A DNA stretch of 47,214 bases from Oscillatoriales cyanobacterium Centralia_MAG_596. Its GTDB lineage: Bacteria; Cyanobacteriota; Cyanobacteriia; Leptolyngbyales; Leptolyngbyaceae. The notes below the pieces were generated by a model that saw nothing but the letters and a program-made list of their open reading frames with translations, was not told the DNA's origin and did no database searches. Shown one piece after another: positions 9,173 to 19,236 of the stretch. The stretch lies in NCBI GenBank assembly GCA_021323955.1, contig JAJPKC010000462.1, positions 1 through 47,214 on the forward strand. Direction: 5' to 3'. Within the stretch, counting starts at the first letter, position 1. Every line of letters begins with the position of its first letter. Made by a program: the position numbers and the translations under genes.

Positions 9173-9563
9173 CCAGTTTTCTATGGCGGGCGCTGGCGGC
9201 GCGATCAACGACTGGCGGCGCATGTGGCCGCAGGTGGGCATGATGTGGTTCGGTCAGTCTTAAGTGGGCGTGACTGACAAAGATTCGCTATGCTGTATAA
9301 GCACGGTCATTCGTGCACGAGTTCGCTCTCTGATTGAGGACTGCTATCGCTAGCTTGATCTGAAAACGTATTAAGACGATCGCGAAAGGTGTGTCGAGTG
9401 AACTTGATTAGGTTATGATGGTTCTTCTGAGCCCAATCTTGTCCCAATTTAACTCTCCTAGTTTAGCGCTCGGGGAGGTGTAGGTGTAGGCAGCACAATG
9501 ACAGTGCGTATACATCGGCAGGAGGCAAACTTTTACGGAGATAACTACCAGGAAACGATTCGC

Positions 9564-10538
9564 ATGGTCAATCAGGAAACGACAGAAATAGATGTTGGCT
9601 TTACCCACGAGGATTTTGCTGCCCTACTTGACAAGTACGATTACCACTTCAGTCCAGGGGATGTGGTCGCTGGAACCGTGTTTAGTCTTGAGCCAAGGGG
9701 CGCACTGATTGACATTGGCGCGAAAACGGCCGCATATATCCCGATTCAGGAAATGTCAATCAACCGAATTGATGGCCCTGAAGAGGTGCTGCAGTCGAAT
9801 GAAACACGTGAGTTTTTCATTCTTGCCGACGAAAACGAAGATGGACAGTTGACTCTTTCCATTCGTCGTATCGAGTACATGCGGGCCTGGGAGCGCGTAC
9901 GTCAGCTGCAGGCAGAAGATGCAACTGTACGTTCCAGTGTTTTTGCCACCAACCGGGGTGGTGCTCTGGTGCGAATTGAAGGTCTGCGAGGGTTTATTCC
10001 TGGATCGCACATCAGCACGCGCAAGCCGAAAGAAGATTTAGTGGGCGAAGAGCTACCGCTGAAATTTTTGGAGGTAGATGAGGAGCGTAACCGTCTCGTG
10101 CTGAGCCATCGTCGAGCGCTGGTTGAGCGCAAGATGAACCGTCTAGAAGTGGGCGAAGTGGTGATTGGTACTGTACGCGGGATCAAACCCTACGGTGCGT
10201 TTATCGACATCGGCGGTGTCAGCGGGTTGCTTCATATCTCTGAAATTTCGCACGACCATATCGATACGCCTCACAGCGTCTTCAACGTTAATGATGAAGT
10301 CAAGGTGATGATCATCGATTTGGATGCCGAACGGGGTCGGATTTCGCTCTCGACTAAGCAGTTGGAGCCAGAACCGGGCGACATGGTGAAGAATCCTCAG
10401 GTCGTGTATGACAAAGCGGAAGAAATGGCGGCTAAGTATCGTGAACAGGTACTGGCAGCCCAGCAGCCCCAATCGCCAGCTATTCCGGTGACGATTCCAG
10501 AGACAGAAATGGAAGAATTGCCCTCGGCGGCTGAGTAG
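9564..10538 (+). CDS. rpsA: 30S ribosomal protein S1 (track ORF opens at 9498; ATG at 9564 is the likelier start)
   Basis: Three S1-motif repeats; starts MVNQETTEIDVGFTHEDFAALLDKYDYHFSPGDVVAGTVF as in cyanobacterial S1. Confidence 0.95.
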   Translation: MVNQETTEIDVGFTHEDFAALLDKYDYHFSPGDVVAGTVFSLEPRGALIDIGAKTAAYIPIQEMSINRIDGPEEVLQSNETREFFILADENEDGQLTLSIRRIEYMRAWERVRQLQAEDATVRSSVFATNRGGALVRIEGLRGFIPGSHISTRKPKEDLVGEELPLKFLEVDEERNRLVLSHRRALVERKMNRLEVGEVVIGTVRGIKPYGAFIDIGGVSGLLHISEISHDHIDTPHSVFNVNDEVKVMIIDLDAERGRISLSTKQLEPEPGDMVKNPQVVYDKAEEMAAKYREQVLAAQQPQSPAIPVTIPETEMEELPSAAE

Positions 10539-10591
10539 TCTGCTTGATTGATTTTGTTATTGACGGTAAGGCCAGTTGGTTTAATGTTCGG

Positions 10592-10622
10592 AAAAAGGAG
10601 GGATTATCCCTTCTTTTTTTTT
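10592..10622 (+). terminator. Rho-independent terminator after rpsA
   Basis: AAGGAGGGA-TTA-TCCCTTCTT stem (one G-T wobble) followed by a T-run. Confidence 0.8.
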
Positions 10623-10665
10623 GCGATTCATCGTATGAGCTGTTGTGTCTTATGGGAGCAATTCT

Positions 10666-11412
10666 TTGGCAACCATTCAATGTAGCGGGGTTCAGTTTCA
10701 TTCCATTCAAGCTGTACTGTTTGATAAGGATGGGACGCTGGCCGATTCTCAAGCTTTCCTGCGTAACGTGGGGCAAAAGCGGGCACGTCTGATTGATGCT
10801 CAGATCCCAGGGGTGCAGGAGCCTCTGCTCATGGCCTTTGGGTTTACTGGGCCAGAACTAAATCCGGCAGGACTGCTGGCGATCGGAACCCGCCTGGAAA
10901 ATGAAGTGGCCGCGGCAGCCTACGTCGCTGAAACGGGCCGTGACTGGGTTGAGTCGCTCCATCTTGTGCGATCGGCTTTTGTGGAAGCCGACAAGGTGTT
11001 ACAGCGTAAAGCCGACAGCACGCCCTTGTTTGAAGGGGTGCGTGAAACGGTACAAATGCTGGCAACGGCTGGGATTAAGGTGGGGATTGTCTCTGCCGAC
11101 ACTACTGAGAATGTGCGGGACTTCGTCGATCGCTACGATCTGGGCGATTGGATTCAGGTTGGACGGGGTATCGATCAGGGGCCTGGTAAGCCAGACCCAA
11201 CCGTTTTGTATCAGGCGTGTGCTGAGTTCGGTGTGCCGCCGGAGACGGTGCTGGTGGTCGGTGACACGACTGCCGATATTGAGATGGCAAAAGCGGCCAG
11301 GGCCGCGGGCTGTGTTGCCGTCACATGGGGATGGACGTCACCCGATCAGCTCAGTCGGGCTGATGCCGTGATCGCACGATTGGCTGAGATTCAGATTTTA
11401 AAGCGTAGCTGA
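10666..11412 (+). CDS. HAD-superfamily hydrolase (phosphoglycolate-phosphatase-like); TTG start at 10666 likely, track ORF opens at 10645
   Basis: HAD motifs AVLFDKDGTLADS, GIVSADTT, K and VVGDTTADIEMAKAA. Confidence 0.88.
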   Translation: MATIQCSGVQFHSIQAVLFDKDGTLADSQAFLRNVGQKRARLIDAQIPGVQEPLLMAFGFTGPELNPAGLLAIGTRLENEVAAAAYVAETGRDWVESLHLVRSAFVEADKVLQRKADSTPLFEGVRETVQMLATAGIKVGIVSADTTENVRDFVDRYDLGDWIQVGRGIDQGPGKPDPTVLYQACAEFGVPPETVLVVGDTTADIEMAKAARAAGCVAVTWGWTSPDQLSRADAVIARLAEIQILKRS

Positions 11413-11490
11413 TTCGGTAATTCCTCGCTGGCGATGTGACTTTTTTGGTGTCAGGTTCAGATGCTATAATCTGCAGACTGAATGCAACGC

Positions 11491-11518
11491 TACGCAGCTA
11501 ATTGTACGCCGCTAATTG
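11491..11518. repeat. 14-bp tandem duplication in metK leader (TACGCAGCTAATTG / TACGCCGCTAATTG)
   Basis: Read directly from sequence. Confidence 0.9.
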
Positions 11519-11549
11519 TCCACCGTCGTTTGCCAGAGAGGATTGACGC

Positions 11550-12809
11550 TTGGTCCGCCGCTATCTCTTTACTTCTGAATCTGTTACTGAAGGTCACCCC
11601 GACAAAATCTGTGACCAGATTTCCGACACAATTTTGGATACACTGCTGGCGCTCGACCCCACAAGTCGTGTTGCAGCAGAGGTGGTTGTTAACACCGGGC
11701 TTGTTTTAATTACAGGTGAGATTTCGTCGAAGGCCCAGGTGAACTACATTGACTTGGCACGACGAAAAATTGCTGAAATTGGCTACACTGGCGCAGATAG
11801 TGGTTTCTCAACCAATAGCTGTGCAGTGCTGGTAGCTCTTGATGCGCAGTCGCCAGACATCGCTCAAGGGGTGGACGCGGCCCATGAAGCGCGTGAAGAA
11901 GACAGCGATGAGGAACTCGACCGGATCGGTGCGGGTGACCAGGGCATCATGTTTGGGTTTGCGTGCAATGAAACGCCGGAGCTGATGCCGCTGCCCATTT
12001 CGCTAGCACACCGGATTTCGCGCCGATTGGCAACGGTACGAAAGACAGGTCAATTGCCTTACCTGCGCCCTGATGGCAAAACTCAAGTGACGGTTCTCTA
12101 CGAGAATGATCGTCCGATCGGGATTGACACCATCTTGGTCTCAACGCAGCATACCGAAACGATCGGTGACATTACCGATGATGCGGCTGTGCAGGCAAAA
12201 ATTAAGGACGATCTGTGGTCACTGGTGGTACAGCCCGTCTTTCTAGATATCGACATCAAGCCCGATGCCAGCACCCGCTTTTTGGTGAATCCGACTGGAA
12301 AGTTTGTCATTGGTGGACCGCAGGGGGATTCTGGCCTCACTGGGCGCAAGATTATTGTTGATACCTACGGTGGCTATTCCCGTCATGGTGGTGGTGCCTT
12401 TTCGGGTAAAGATCCTACAAAGGTCGATCGCAGTGCGGCCTATGCTTGCCGCTATGTCGCCAAGAATATTGTGGCGGCAGGTTTGGCCGAGCGTTGTGAA
12501 GTTCAACTGAGCTACGCGATCGGGGTGGCACGCCCAGTCAGCATCATGATCGAAACATTTGGTACGGGAACGGTGAGTGACGATCGGCTGCTGGAACTGG
12601 TGAAGGAGCACTTTGAGCTGCGTCCGGCTGGCATCATTAAAGCCTTCAATCTCCGTAATCTACCGAGAGAGCGCAACGGGCGATTTTACCAGGATGTTGC
12701 CGCCTATGGTCACATGGGACGCAACGATCTGGATCTACCGTGGGAGCAACTTGACAAGGTGCCTGTCCTCAAGGCAGCGCTGGCAGAGTCGTTGTCGTTG
12801 AAGAATTAG
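11550..12809 (+). CDS. metK: S-adenosylmethionine synthetase
   Basis: [76 protein letters not shown] start. Confidence 0.97.
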   Translation: MVRRYLFTSESVTEGHPDKICDQISDTILDTLLALDPTSRVAAEVVVNTGLVLITGEISSKAQVNYIDLARRKIAEIGYTGADSGFSTNSCAVLVALDAQSPDIAQGVDAAHEAREEDSDEELDRIGAGDQGIMFGFACNETPELMPLPISLAHRISRRLATVRKTGQLPYLRPDGKTQVTVLYENDRPIGIDTILVSTQHTETIGDITDDAAVQAKIKDDLWSLVVQPVFLDIDIKPDASTRFLVNPTGKFVIGGPQGDSGLTGRKIIVDTYGGYSRHGGGAFSGKDPTKVDRSAAYACRYVAKNIVAAGLAERCEVQLSYAIGVARPVSIMIETFGTGTVSDDRLLELVKEHFELRPAGIIKAFNLRNLPRERNGRFYQDVAAYGHMGRNDLDLPWEQLDKVPVLKAALAESLSLKN

Positions 12810-12860
12810 TGCGATAACGAACGCTTAATTGGGTACTCGATGAATAATGTTTATCGCTTT

Positions 12861-12895
12861 AGCAGCGAGCGTGGTTAAAAGCCGTGCTCGCTGCT
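12861..12895. terminator. Long inverted repeat between convergent genes; putative bidirectional terminator without U-tract
   Basis: AGCAGCGAGC ... GCTCGCTGCT perfect 10-bp arms, extended inward with wobbles. Confidence 0.55.
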
Positions 12896-12923
12896 GTGGT
12901 GGATGGGTGCTTTTAGCAGAGCC

Positions 12924-14666
12924 TTACGAACGGGTGCTGATGCTGTCAGTGGGGGACAACTCACCTAAAATCGTGAAGCGAACGTGGTTGATGGCGAGTT
13001 CTCCGATCGACACATCAACACCATCGTCTTGAGTCGTCATCGTTTCAAAGGGAATGCCTTTGCCAATCTCGGCATGATACCAGGGTAGCCCCATAAAAAA
13101 TCGGGTTGGGTAGGGGCCCCGCTCAATCACATCATCCGGGTTGGACTCCATTGGCAGCCAGCCATAACCGGGGACATAGAACTCGATCCAGACGTGATTG
13201 TAGTCCGGCTCTAGCGGTACATAGTGTTGCTCTCCTTTGGCAGGGCATTTGTAGCGGCCAACGGTGCGACACGCAATGCCATTCAGACGGGCCAGCGCCA
13301 GCAGTAAGCCGACGTATTCACCGCAGGAGCCGATGCCCCGTTCTAAAACGACATCCGGTGTGTCGATGTGGGGGGTCAGGCTGTAAGACAAACGATCGTA
13401 CACATAGTTACGAATCTTCAAGATTTTTCGCAGCAAATTCGTCTCGGTGCCGATCGCTGCTTGAGCCGCTTGCTGAATGATCGGCGTGTCCATCGCCAGT
13501 TCGTCATCATCCACCAGATAACGTTGCCGAAACTCGGCTGGCAGCGATGGTAACCGATCCACATCGTCGGGTGTTAGCGAATACTTAATTCCGTGGACGG
13601 CCAGGAGTGCTTTCCAGCCAAAAACCTGGCGTTCGTGAGACTTGAGCGTGTGAAATTTAAACACGGCCACGCGCTGTCCATCCTGGATTTCTTCTGTAAA
13701 GGGTAGACCAATGGCCTCGACACGCAGAATCTTTTGGCGGTGAGTTTCGGTCGGTAGCGCAATGCGCCACTCCAGGTTATGCAACTCAACTTCTTCCAGG
13801 GGCAGCAACTCCTCCGCATAGGACATCTCAATCAGGTAGCCGTTGGAGAGGGTGTAGCGGTCTTGCGGGTTGTGCTGAATGTAGAGGGGATGAATAAAGG
13901 TGCGATCGTGAAACGTCAACTCCAGTGGCTCATCCTGATTGTTAGGGTTATCGCGAATATACGGCTCTTCACCGGCGTAGGAGACATAGAGAATATCGCG
14001 GTTGCTCTCAGGGTGCCGGTAGAATGCCAGACCCGTAGGAAACTCAAACGGGGTCAGAACACAAAACTGCTGTTCGCCAGTGGCGCGATCGAGACAGTAA
14101 ACGGTCTGTTCCAGGCGATCGCAGACCCACAGTTCTTCACCGCGTACAGCCAGATTTTCAACGCCAACCCCCGGCATTTGCAAGCGGGTGATCAATCGGC
14201 GCGACTGCCGTTCAAAGATGGAAATATAGCCTTCTTTCTGGCTGGAAACGTAAACTGTAGACTCCCAAACAGCAACGCCATCGACTTCGTAGGGCATCGT
14301 GACGAAGAGCTGCGGGGTCAAGTCATCCAGATTGCACACATAAACATTTGCTTCGCGGGCAAACCAAATGCTGTTTTGCCAGACGGCCAGCCCCGTTGCG
14401 CCCACAAAGTCGTCTACCTGACAGGAATTGATGATCGTGGCATTGTCAGTGGCCGGGTCAATGCGTAGCAGGTAGCCCCGGATTGAGTCCAACGCCATCA
14501 GTGAATCGTCTAGAATCGCGAGCCCCTGAATGGCATAGGTTCCCAATGGCCGAACAGTGCGTGACCAGGACTCCTGGCGAGAAAGAGGGGTTGGGATTGT
14601 TGCAGTGGAGAACTGAACGGTCGGCTGTACGTGGCTGGTTTGCATAGTTGCAGGGTGTTTGGTCAT
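12924..14666 (-). CDS. Beta-propeller + transglutaminase-like domain protein
   Basis: N-terminal propeller-like repeats (LAVWQNSIWFAREANVYV, VAVWESTVYVSS, LAVRGEELWVCDRLEQTVYCLD); C-terminal transglutaminase core GIGSCGEYVGLLLALARLNGIACRTVGRY...HVWIEFYVPGYGWLPMESNPDD. Confidence 0.88.
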   Translation of the reverse strand: MTKHPATMQTSHVQPTVQFSTATIPTPLSRQESWSRTVRPLGTYAIQGLAILDDSLMALDSIRGYLLRIDPATDNATIINSCQVDDFVGATGLAVWQNSIWFAREANVYVCNLDDLTPQLFVTMPYEVDGVAVWESTVYVSSQKEGYISIFERQSRRLITRLQMPGVGVENLAVRGEELWVCDRLEQTVYCLDRATGEQQFCVLTPFEFPTGLAFYRHPESNRDILYVSYAGEEPYIRDNPNNQDEPLELTFHDRTFIHPLYIQHNPQDRYTLSNGYLIEMSYAEELLPLEEVELHNLEWRIALPTETHRQKILRVEAIGLPFTEEIQDGQRVAVFKFHTLKSHERQVFGWKALLAVHGIKYSLTPDDVDRLPSLPAEFRQRYLVDDDELAMDTPIIQQAAQAAIGTETNLLRKILKIRNYVYDRLSYSLTPHIDTPDVVLERGIGSCGEYVGLLLALARLNGIACRTVGRYKCPAKGEQHYVPLEPDYNHVWIEFYVPGYGWLPMESNPDDVIERGPYPTRFFMGLPWYHAEIGKGIPFETMTTQDDGVDVSIGELAINHVRFTILGELSPTDSISTRS

Positions 14667-14860
14667 ACCGTGGGGCTTGCTGGAAATTGTCTAATCCTCC
14701 AGTACTGCTAGGGGCACAGAGGGAGAGACTGCCAGGGCCATTGTTGATCGCGTTGTTAATGCGCGTCAGTCTCCCAATCATAAACACAATCCCTCGGTAT
14801 ATCTGTATCCAGATAGCGCACAGGGGAAATAATTTGAACCGGATTGATGATGGCCAACCG

Positions 14861-15061
14861 CTACCCTCTGGGGTGCCAGTTCCCATCGTCTCCTTTAACA
14901 TAGTCTCGCTTGACTGCGGCCCAGGCAACCCGAAAAGCACGTTCCTCATCGTGATATTCGGCTTCGGCACTGTTAAAGGCAGCACGAAAAATGGCTTGAG
15001 CATGTTCAGGCAGATGATGCTTGACGGCATCCGGCAGTTCGCGAAGCTGTTGGTAGGACAT
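14861..15061 (-). CDS. ChaB family protein (track ORF opens at 15118; ATG at 15061 likely)
   Basis: MSYQQLRELPDAVKHHLPEHAQAIFRAAFNSAEAEYHDEERAFRVAWAAVKRDYVKGDDGNWHPRG matches the ChaB pattern. Confidence 0.88.
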   Translation of the reverse strand: MSYQQLRELPDAVKHHLPEHAQAIFRAAFNSAEAEYHDEERAFRVAWAAVKRDYVKGDDGNWHPRG

Positions 15062-15116
15062 GGCGCTACTCCCGAAATGAGCGCTGGCGATCGCCGCTAA
15101 GTAGGGAGGTGGAATC

Positions 15117-15200
15117 AAATGTAGGATGGGTTAGCGGCAGCGTAACCCATGCGGGCGTTGGGCTTCGTGCCTCAACCCAACCTACGCAGGTTCTACATTT
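15117..15200. repeat. Palindromic REP/MITE-like element
   Basis: AAATGTAG...CTACATTT 8-bp termini enclosing two stem-loops (TGGGTTA/TAACCCA; TTGGG/CCCAA). Confidence 0.75.
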
Positions 15201-15272
15201 AATTAGACCCACCTACTTAATAAACCCTTCATGCGGATGGACAGTCGTTGAGCCGTTGTAAAACCAACCGCA

Positions 15273-15313
15273 GTAGAGACGCGGGCGTTTTGGCCATACC
15301 GCGCGTTCTCTAC
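15273..15313. repeat. Inverted repeat GTAGAGACGCG ... CGCGTTCTCTAC
   Basis: Near-perfect arms (one bulge); resembles the GTAGAGACGCG family dispersed in cyanobacterial genomes. Confidence 0.65.
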
Positions 15314-15493
15314 GGCGTGTTATGGCTGTCACCGAACATTACGTAGTATGACTGTCGCCTATATTGTGTGACAACGGTGAGTCAGGCGGCAGACCTGAAC
15401 AGCAGGCTACCGCCAGTTACTGGAGATCGGTTTAACCAGTCGCCAACTTTTGGCCAACGCGATCGCCCTGGGCGAAGGCCCCAGGAGTACAGG

Positions 15494-15862
15494 TTAACCG
15501 CCGTAACCCGCTTGACGCACTACATCGGAAATTTCTTCAGCGTCCTTCACGTGGTGCAGCGCCTTTTGAGTGCCATCTGGTTCATCGACTACAAAGTAGG
15601 TTGGCACTACAATGTGGTCACCTGTGATGTCGGGTGCATCCACAGCAACTTGCTGAGCTTTTTCTTCCAAAGACTTTGACTCGTCAATGCGATCGCCCGG
15701 GTTGGCCGTTAGCGACTTGTGTTTGATTTCAGCCTTTTGCACCTGCTTCTGAGCGGGATCAACTTCCTCAGGAGTCATCGGCTGGTTAATTCCAGACTCG
15801 TTATCGTTTGCGGCAGCGTCTTTGTTCATGTCGGCATCGTTGGTCATAGCATCGGCCCTCAT
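15494..15862 (-). CDS. Hypothetical acidic hydrophilic protein
   Basis: Complete 122-aa ORF, soluble composition, GDHIVVPTYFVVDEPDGTQKALHHVKDAEEISDVVRQAGYGG C-terminus. Confidence 0.6.
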   Translation of the reverse strand: MRADAMTNDADMNKDAAANDNESGINQPMTPEEVDPAQKQVQKAEIKHKSLTANPGDRIDESKSLEEKAQQVAVDAPDITGDHIVVPTYFVVDEPDGTQKALHHVKDAEEISDVVRQAGYGG

Positions 15863-16010
15863 TCACTATCTGGCTACAGCTTAGAAGTTAGGCCACTGAA
15901 TCTCCTCTTTCTAATGGCGAGACACGGTCTATCTCAAAGGAGGGAACCGCAGCGAGCGATTGGCTAAGCGCACGGTGCCGCAATCGTGGTAACGATCCCC
16001 AATCAGAAAA

Positions 16011-16036
16011 ACTGAGAGCAACCAGTTGCTCTCAGT
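16011..16036 (-). terminator. Rho-independent terminator of the DUF2993 gene
   Basis: ACTGAGAGCAACCAGTTGCTCTCAGT perfect 12-bp arms; followed by TTTT on the minus strand. Confidence 0.8.
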
Positions 16037-16105
16037 CGCTTACGGCCCGCCACGATTAACAAAGAATGGACGGGTTTGGTGATGGGTGGCTCAAGGTGCA
16101 GGGCA

Positions 16106-16834
16106 TCACGAGGCTGGAAACTGTTCAACGTGCGCGATCGCCTGGAGGATCAGCTTGCCCGCCTGGACATCCAGCGTCTTGAGCCGCAAAGACATTCCAC
16201 CCAACTCGAAATTGCGTAGATCAAGCAATTCAGTGGCTTGCTTCAGCATGGCGTCTGTCAGTTCGGGCGCTAAATCTTTGCCGTCAATGTAGGCAATGTC
16301 ATCCAGCGCGATCGCCTGCCCATCCGGGCTAACGTGAGGAATCGCCGTAAACGCTACCTGCTGCGTCTGACCCGTTTCATCGCGAATGCTGGTACTGAGC
16401 TGCACTTTTTGATCCCCAGGCAACCCAAACGCCATCTGCTGCGTGTCTACAGTAACGGGCTTTCCGTTGACATGCACTTGAAGGTTTTGCATCTTCGCAC
16501 GTACAAACTCGGAATTGAACGCGCGATTGATGTCGGCTTCCGTCAGGACAACATGCGTTTCTGCATCGGTGGGATGGGTGAGTTCAATCTTCCCGAAAGC
16601 GGCACTCAGAGGATTAATCGTAATTTGATTGGTATTGACCTGCATCTCTTCAACGCGAAGATCCTTCTGCATGACCATACCTTTGCCATGAACAGAAACC
16701 GAGTCTACCGTTCCCGAAACAAGTTTTCCGGGGTCAGTGGCAATTGCAACGTCCAGGGTCTCGACAGCGTCTAATTGGCTAGACAACCCAACTTCCGCAA
16801 CTTTACTAATGGCTTTTTCACCTAAATCTGGCAT
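16106..16834 (-). CDS. DUF2993 (LmeA-like phospholipid-binding) protein
   Basis: MPDLGEKAISKVAEVGLSSQLDAVETLDVAIATDPGKLVSGTVDSVSVHGKGMVM pattern. Confidence 0.85.
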   Translation of the reverse strand: MPDLGEKAISKVAEVGLSSQLDAVETLDVAIATDPGKLVSGTVDSVSVHGKGMVMQKDLRVEEMQVNTNQITINPLSAAFGKIELTHPTDAETHVVLTEADINRAFNSEFVRAKMQNLQVHVNGKPVTVDTQQMAFGLPGDQKVQLSTSIRDETGQTQQVAFTAIPHVSPDGQAIALDDIAYIDGKDLAPELTDAMLKQATELLDLRNFELGGMSLRLKTLDVQAGKLILQAIAHVEQFPAS

Positions 16835-16983
16835 AAAACTGGCTCTCTAAGTGCTTTCTAAACATGCATCCACACACTTTAAGGAATTGGCCTGAGTGAA
16901 TAAATCGGCAGCATGATAGAGAGAACTCGGGGCAACAGTCTATCTTTGGATAAGAGACTGATGATGAGAAGGTTAGGCGCAGT

Positions 16984-18183
16984 ATGGACTTGCTGGAGTA
17001 TCAGGCAAAAGAATTGTTTCGCGAGATGGGCATCCCGGTGCTGCCGTCCCAGCGGATCGATCGCCCCAAAGACCTGAAAGGGCTGACAATCCCGTATCCT
17101 GTAGTGCTGAAATCGCAGGTTTATATCGGCGGGCGTGGGCGTGTGGGCGGCGTTCGCTTTGTTGAGAACACGATCGATGCCGTCGCGGCAGCGCAAACCA
17201 TTTTCAATTTGTCCATCATGGGGGAATACCCCAAAGTGCTGCTGGCTGAGGCCAAATACAACGCCGATCGCGAGTTTTACCTGGCAGTTGTGCTCAACCG
17301 CTCTATTTGCCGACCGGTGTTGCTGGGGTCGCAGCACGGTGGGATCGATGTGCAGACGGCCCTCGAGCAGATGCAGCACGTTGTCGTCGATCAAGATTTT
17401 TCGCCATTTTACGCGCGGCGACTGGCGCTAAAAATGGGGCTACAGGGATCACTCATCGAGTCGGTCAGTACCATCCTTGAAAAGATGTACCAATTGTTTG
17501 TGCAGAAGGATTTGGATCTGGTTGAAATCAATCCGTTGGGTATCAGCGCCAGCGGTGAAGTCATGGCGCTGGACGGCAAGATTACGGTGAATGATGATGC
17601 TTTGGCGCGTCATCCCACGCTGACGGCGCTAGTTGCCAGGTCAGATCCAGGTCAACCGGGACATTTGGCAGATGCGCCAGTTGCGATTGAGTCAGACGGT
17701 CAGATCGGTATTTTGTGTAATGGTGCGGGTCTGACCATGGCCACGATGGATGCGATCGCCCAGGCCGGTGGTAAACCCGCTGTTTTTCTCAATATTGGCG
17801 GTGAGATGCAGTGGGATGCTTCGCCTACAGCGCTGCGCGATCGGCTAGAGCACGGTCTGGAGCAAATGATTCAAACCAAGCAGGTGCGCGTGCTGTTGAT
17901 CAATCTGGTGAGTGGTCTGGTCCCCTGCGATGAGATTGCGGCTGTCATTACGGCGTACTTGACCAACCGTATCCGTAAACCCCGCAGTATCAACGAGATC
18001 AGCCCTGAAAGCCTCATTGCCCACACCCTCCGCTTCCCCCAACTGGTGGTGCGGCTGGTGGGTCGCGATCGCGAAGCCGCCCGCTCGCGGCTCGAAACCG
18101 TTCAGGTGCCGCTCATTGACAGCCTTGAAGATGCTGTGACACAGACTGTAATGCTCGCCAGAGCCACTGTCCGAAATTCCTAA
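16984..18183 (+). CDS. sucC: Succinate--CoA ligase beta subunit (ATP-grasp)
   Basis: MDLLEYQAKELFREMGIPVLPSQ..., VEINPLGISASGEVMALDGKITVNDDA, ILCNGAGLTMATMDAI, FLNIGGEM. Confidence 0.92.
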   Translation: MDLLEYQAKELFREMGIPVLPSQRIDRPKDLKGLTIPYPVVLKSQVYIGGRGRVGGVRFVENTIDAVAAAQTIFNLSIMGEYPKVLLAEAKYNADREFYLAVVLNRSICRPVLLGSQHGGIDVQTALEQMQHVVVDQDFSPFYARRLALKMGLQGSLIESVSTILEKMYQLFVQKDLDLVEINPLGISASGEVMALDGKITVNDDALARHPTLTALVARSDPGQPGHLADAPVAIESDGQIGILCNGAGLTMATMDAIAQAGGKPAVFLNIGGEMQWDASPTALRDRLEHGLEQMIQTKQVRVLLINLVSGLVPCDEIAAVITAYLTNRIRKPRSINEISPESLIAHTLRFPQLVVRLVGRDREAARSRLETVQVPLIDSLEDAVTQTVMLARATVRNS

Positions 18184-18322
18184 CAGTCCCATCCAGTTGG
18201 GTGATTTTGCCCTCGCCAAAGTCGCGCTACTGTGACTTGAATAGCAGTAGGATTCGCTTTTCTTCTGCATTCTAGATATTATTAGGGTTTTCGTTGTGCG
18301 ATCGACCCCCTCATCATTGGTT

Positions 18323-19228
18323 ATGAACTTCACGCCCGATAGCAAAGTCCTGATCCAAGGTGTAGCGGAACCCCTGGGTGCGACCTATGCGCCGCTCATG
18401 CAGGCCTATGGTACGAATGTCGTTGCTGGCGTTAGTCCGGGGCATGGCGGCAAAACTCAACATGGAATTCCCATATTCGATTTGATTGAACAGGCGTTAC
18501 CCGTCGTGGGCGCTGTGGATACAACGGTTATCTTCGTGCCCCCCTACGCGGCACTGGACGCTGCCTTAGAGGCGATCGCGGCAGGTATCCGTCAGATTGT
18601 GCTGGTGACGGAAGGCATTCCGCCGCTGGACATGGTGAGTCTGTTGCGCAAAGCCGAAGCGACCGAAACATTGGTGGTGGGTCCCAATAGCCCCGGCATC
18701 ATTGTCCCTGGTCAAGTGCTGCTGGGCATTCACCCCGAAGAATTTTACACGCCCGGTGCTGTGGGTCTAATTAGTCGGAGCGGTACGCTAACCTACGAGA
18801 TCGCCCTGGAGCTGACCCAGGCTGGACTGGGCCAGTCGATTGGCGTTTGTATTGGTGGGGACGCGATTGTGGGGTCATCCTTTCCCCAATGGCTCCAGAT
18901 TTTGGACGAGGATGAAAATACGGAAGTGATTGTGCTGGTGGGCGAAATCGGTGGCGACAGTGAAGAAGCGGCGGCCCACTATATTGCCGAAGCGATCGAC
19001 AAGCCGGTAATTGCTTACGTTGCTGGGCGTACCGCACCCAAAGGTCGGCGCATGGGGCATGCGGGAGCTATTATCAATTCGCAAATTGCCGAATTGGGTA
19101 GTGAAGTTGGCACAGCGGACAGTAAAATTAACGCCTTTAGACGGGCCAAGATCCCTGTGGCCGATCGCCCGTGGCAAATTCCTGATCTCGTGAAAAAAGC
19201 ACTGAAGCTACCCACAAGAAAAGGATGA
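18323..19228 (+). CDS. sucD: Succinate--CoA ligase alpha subunit (track ORF opens at 18296)
   Basis: [84 protein letters not shown]. Confidence 0.94.
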   Translation: MNFTPDSKVLIQGVAEPLGATYAPLMQAYGTNVVAGVSPGHGGKTQHGIPIFDLIEQALPVVGAVDTTVIFVPPYAALDAALEAIAAGIRQIVLVTEGIPPLDMVSLLRKAEATETLVVGPNSPGIIVPGQVLLGIHPEEFYTPGAVGLISRSGTLTYEIALELTQAGLGQSIGVCIGGDAIVGSSFPQWLQILDEDENTEVIVLVGEIGGDSEEAAAHYIAEAIDKPVIAYVAGRTAPKGRRMGHAGAIINSQIAELGSEVGTADSKINAFRRAKIPVADRPWQIPDLVKKALKLPTRKG

Positions 19229-19236
19229 AGTGGGGA

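Noticed and set aside
13779-14468. 229-aa + strand ORF opposite the propeller/transglutaminase gene
   Set aside because: Antisense to a well-supported CDS; composition is that of a shadow frame.
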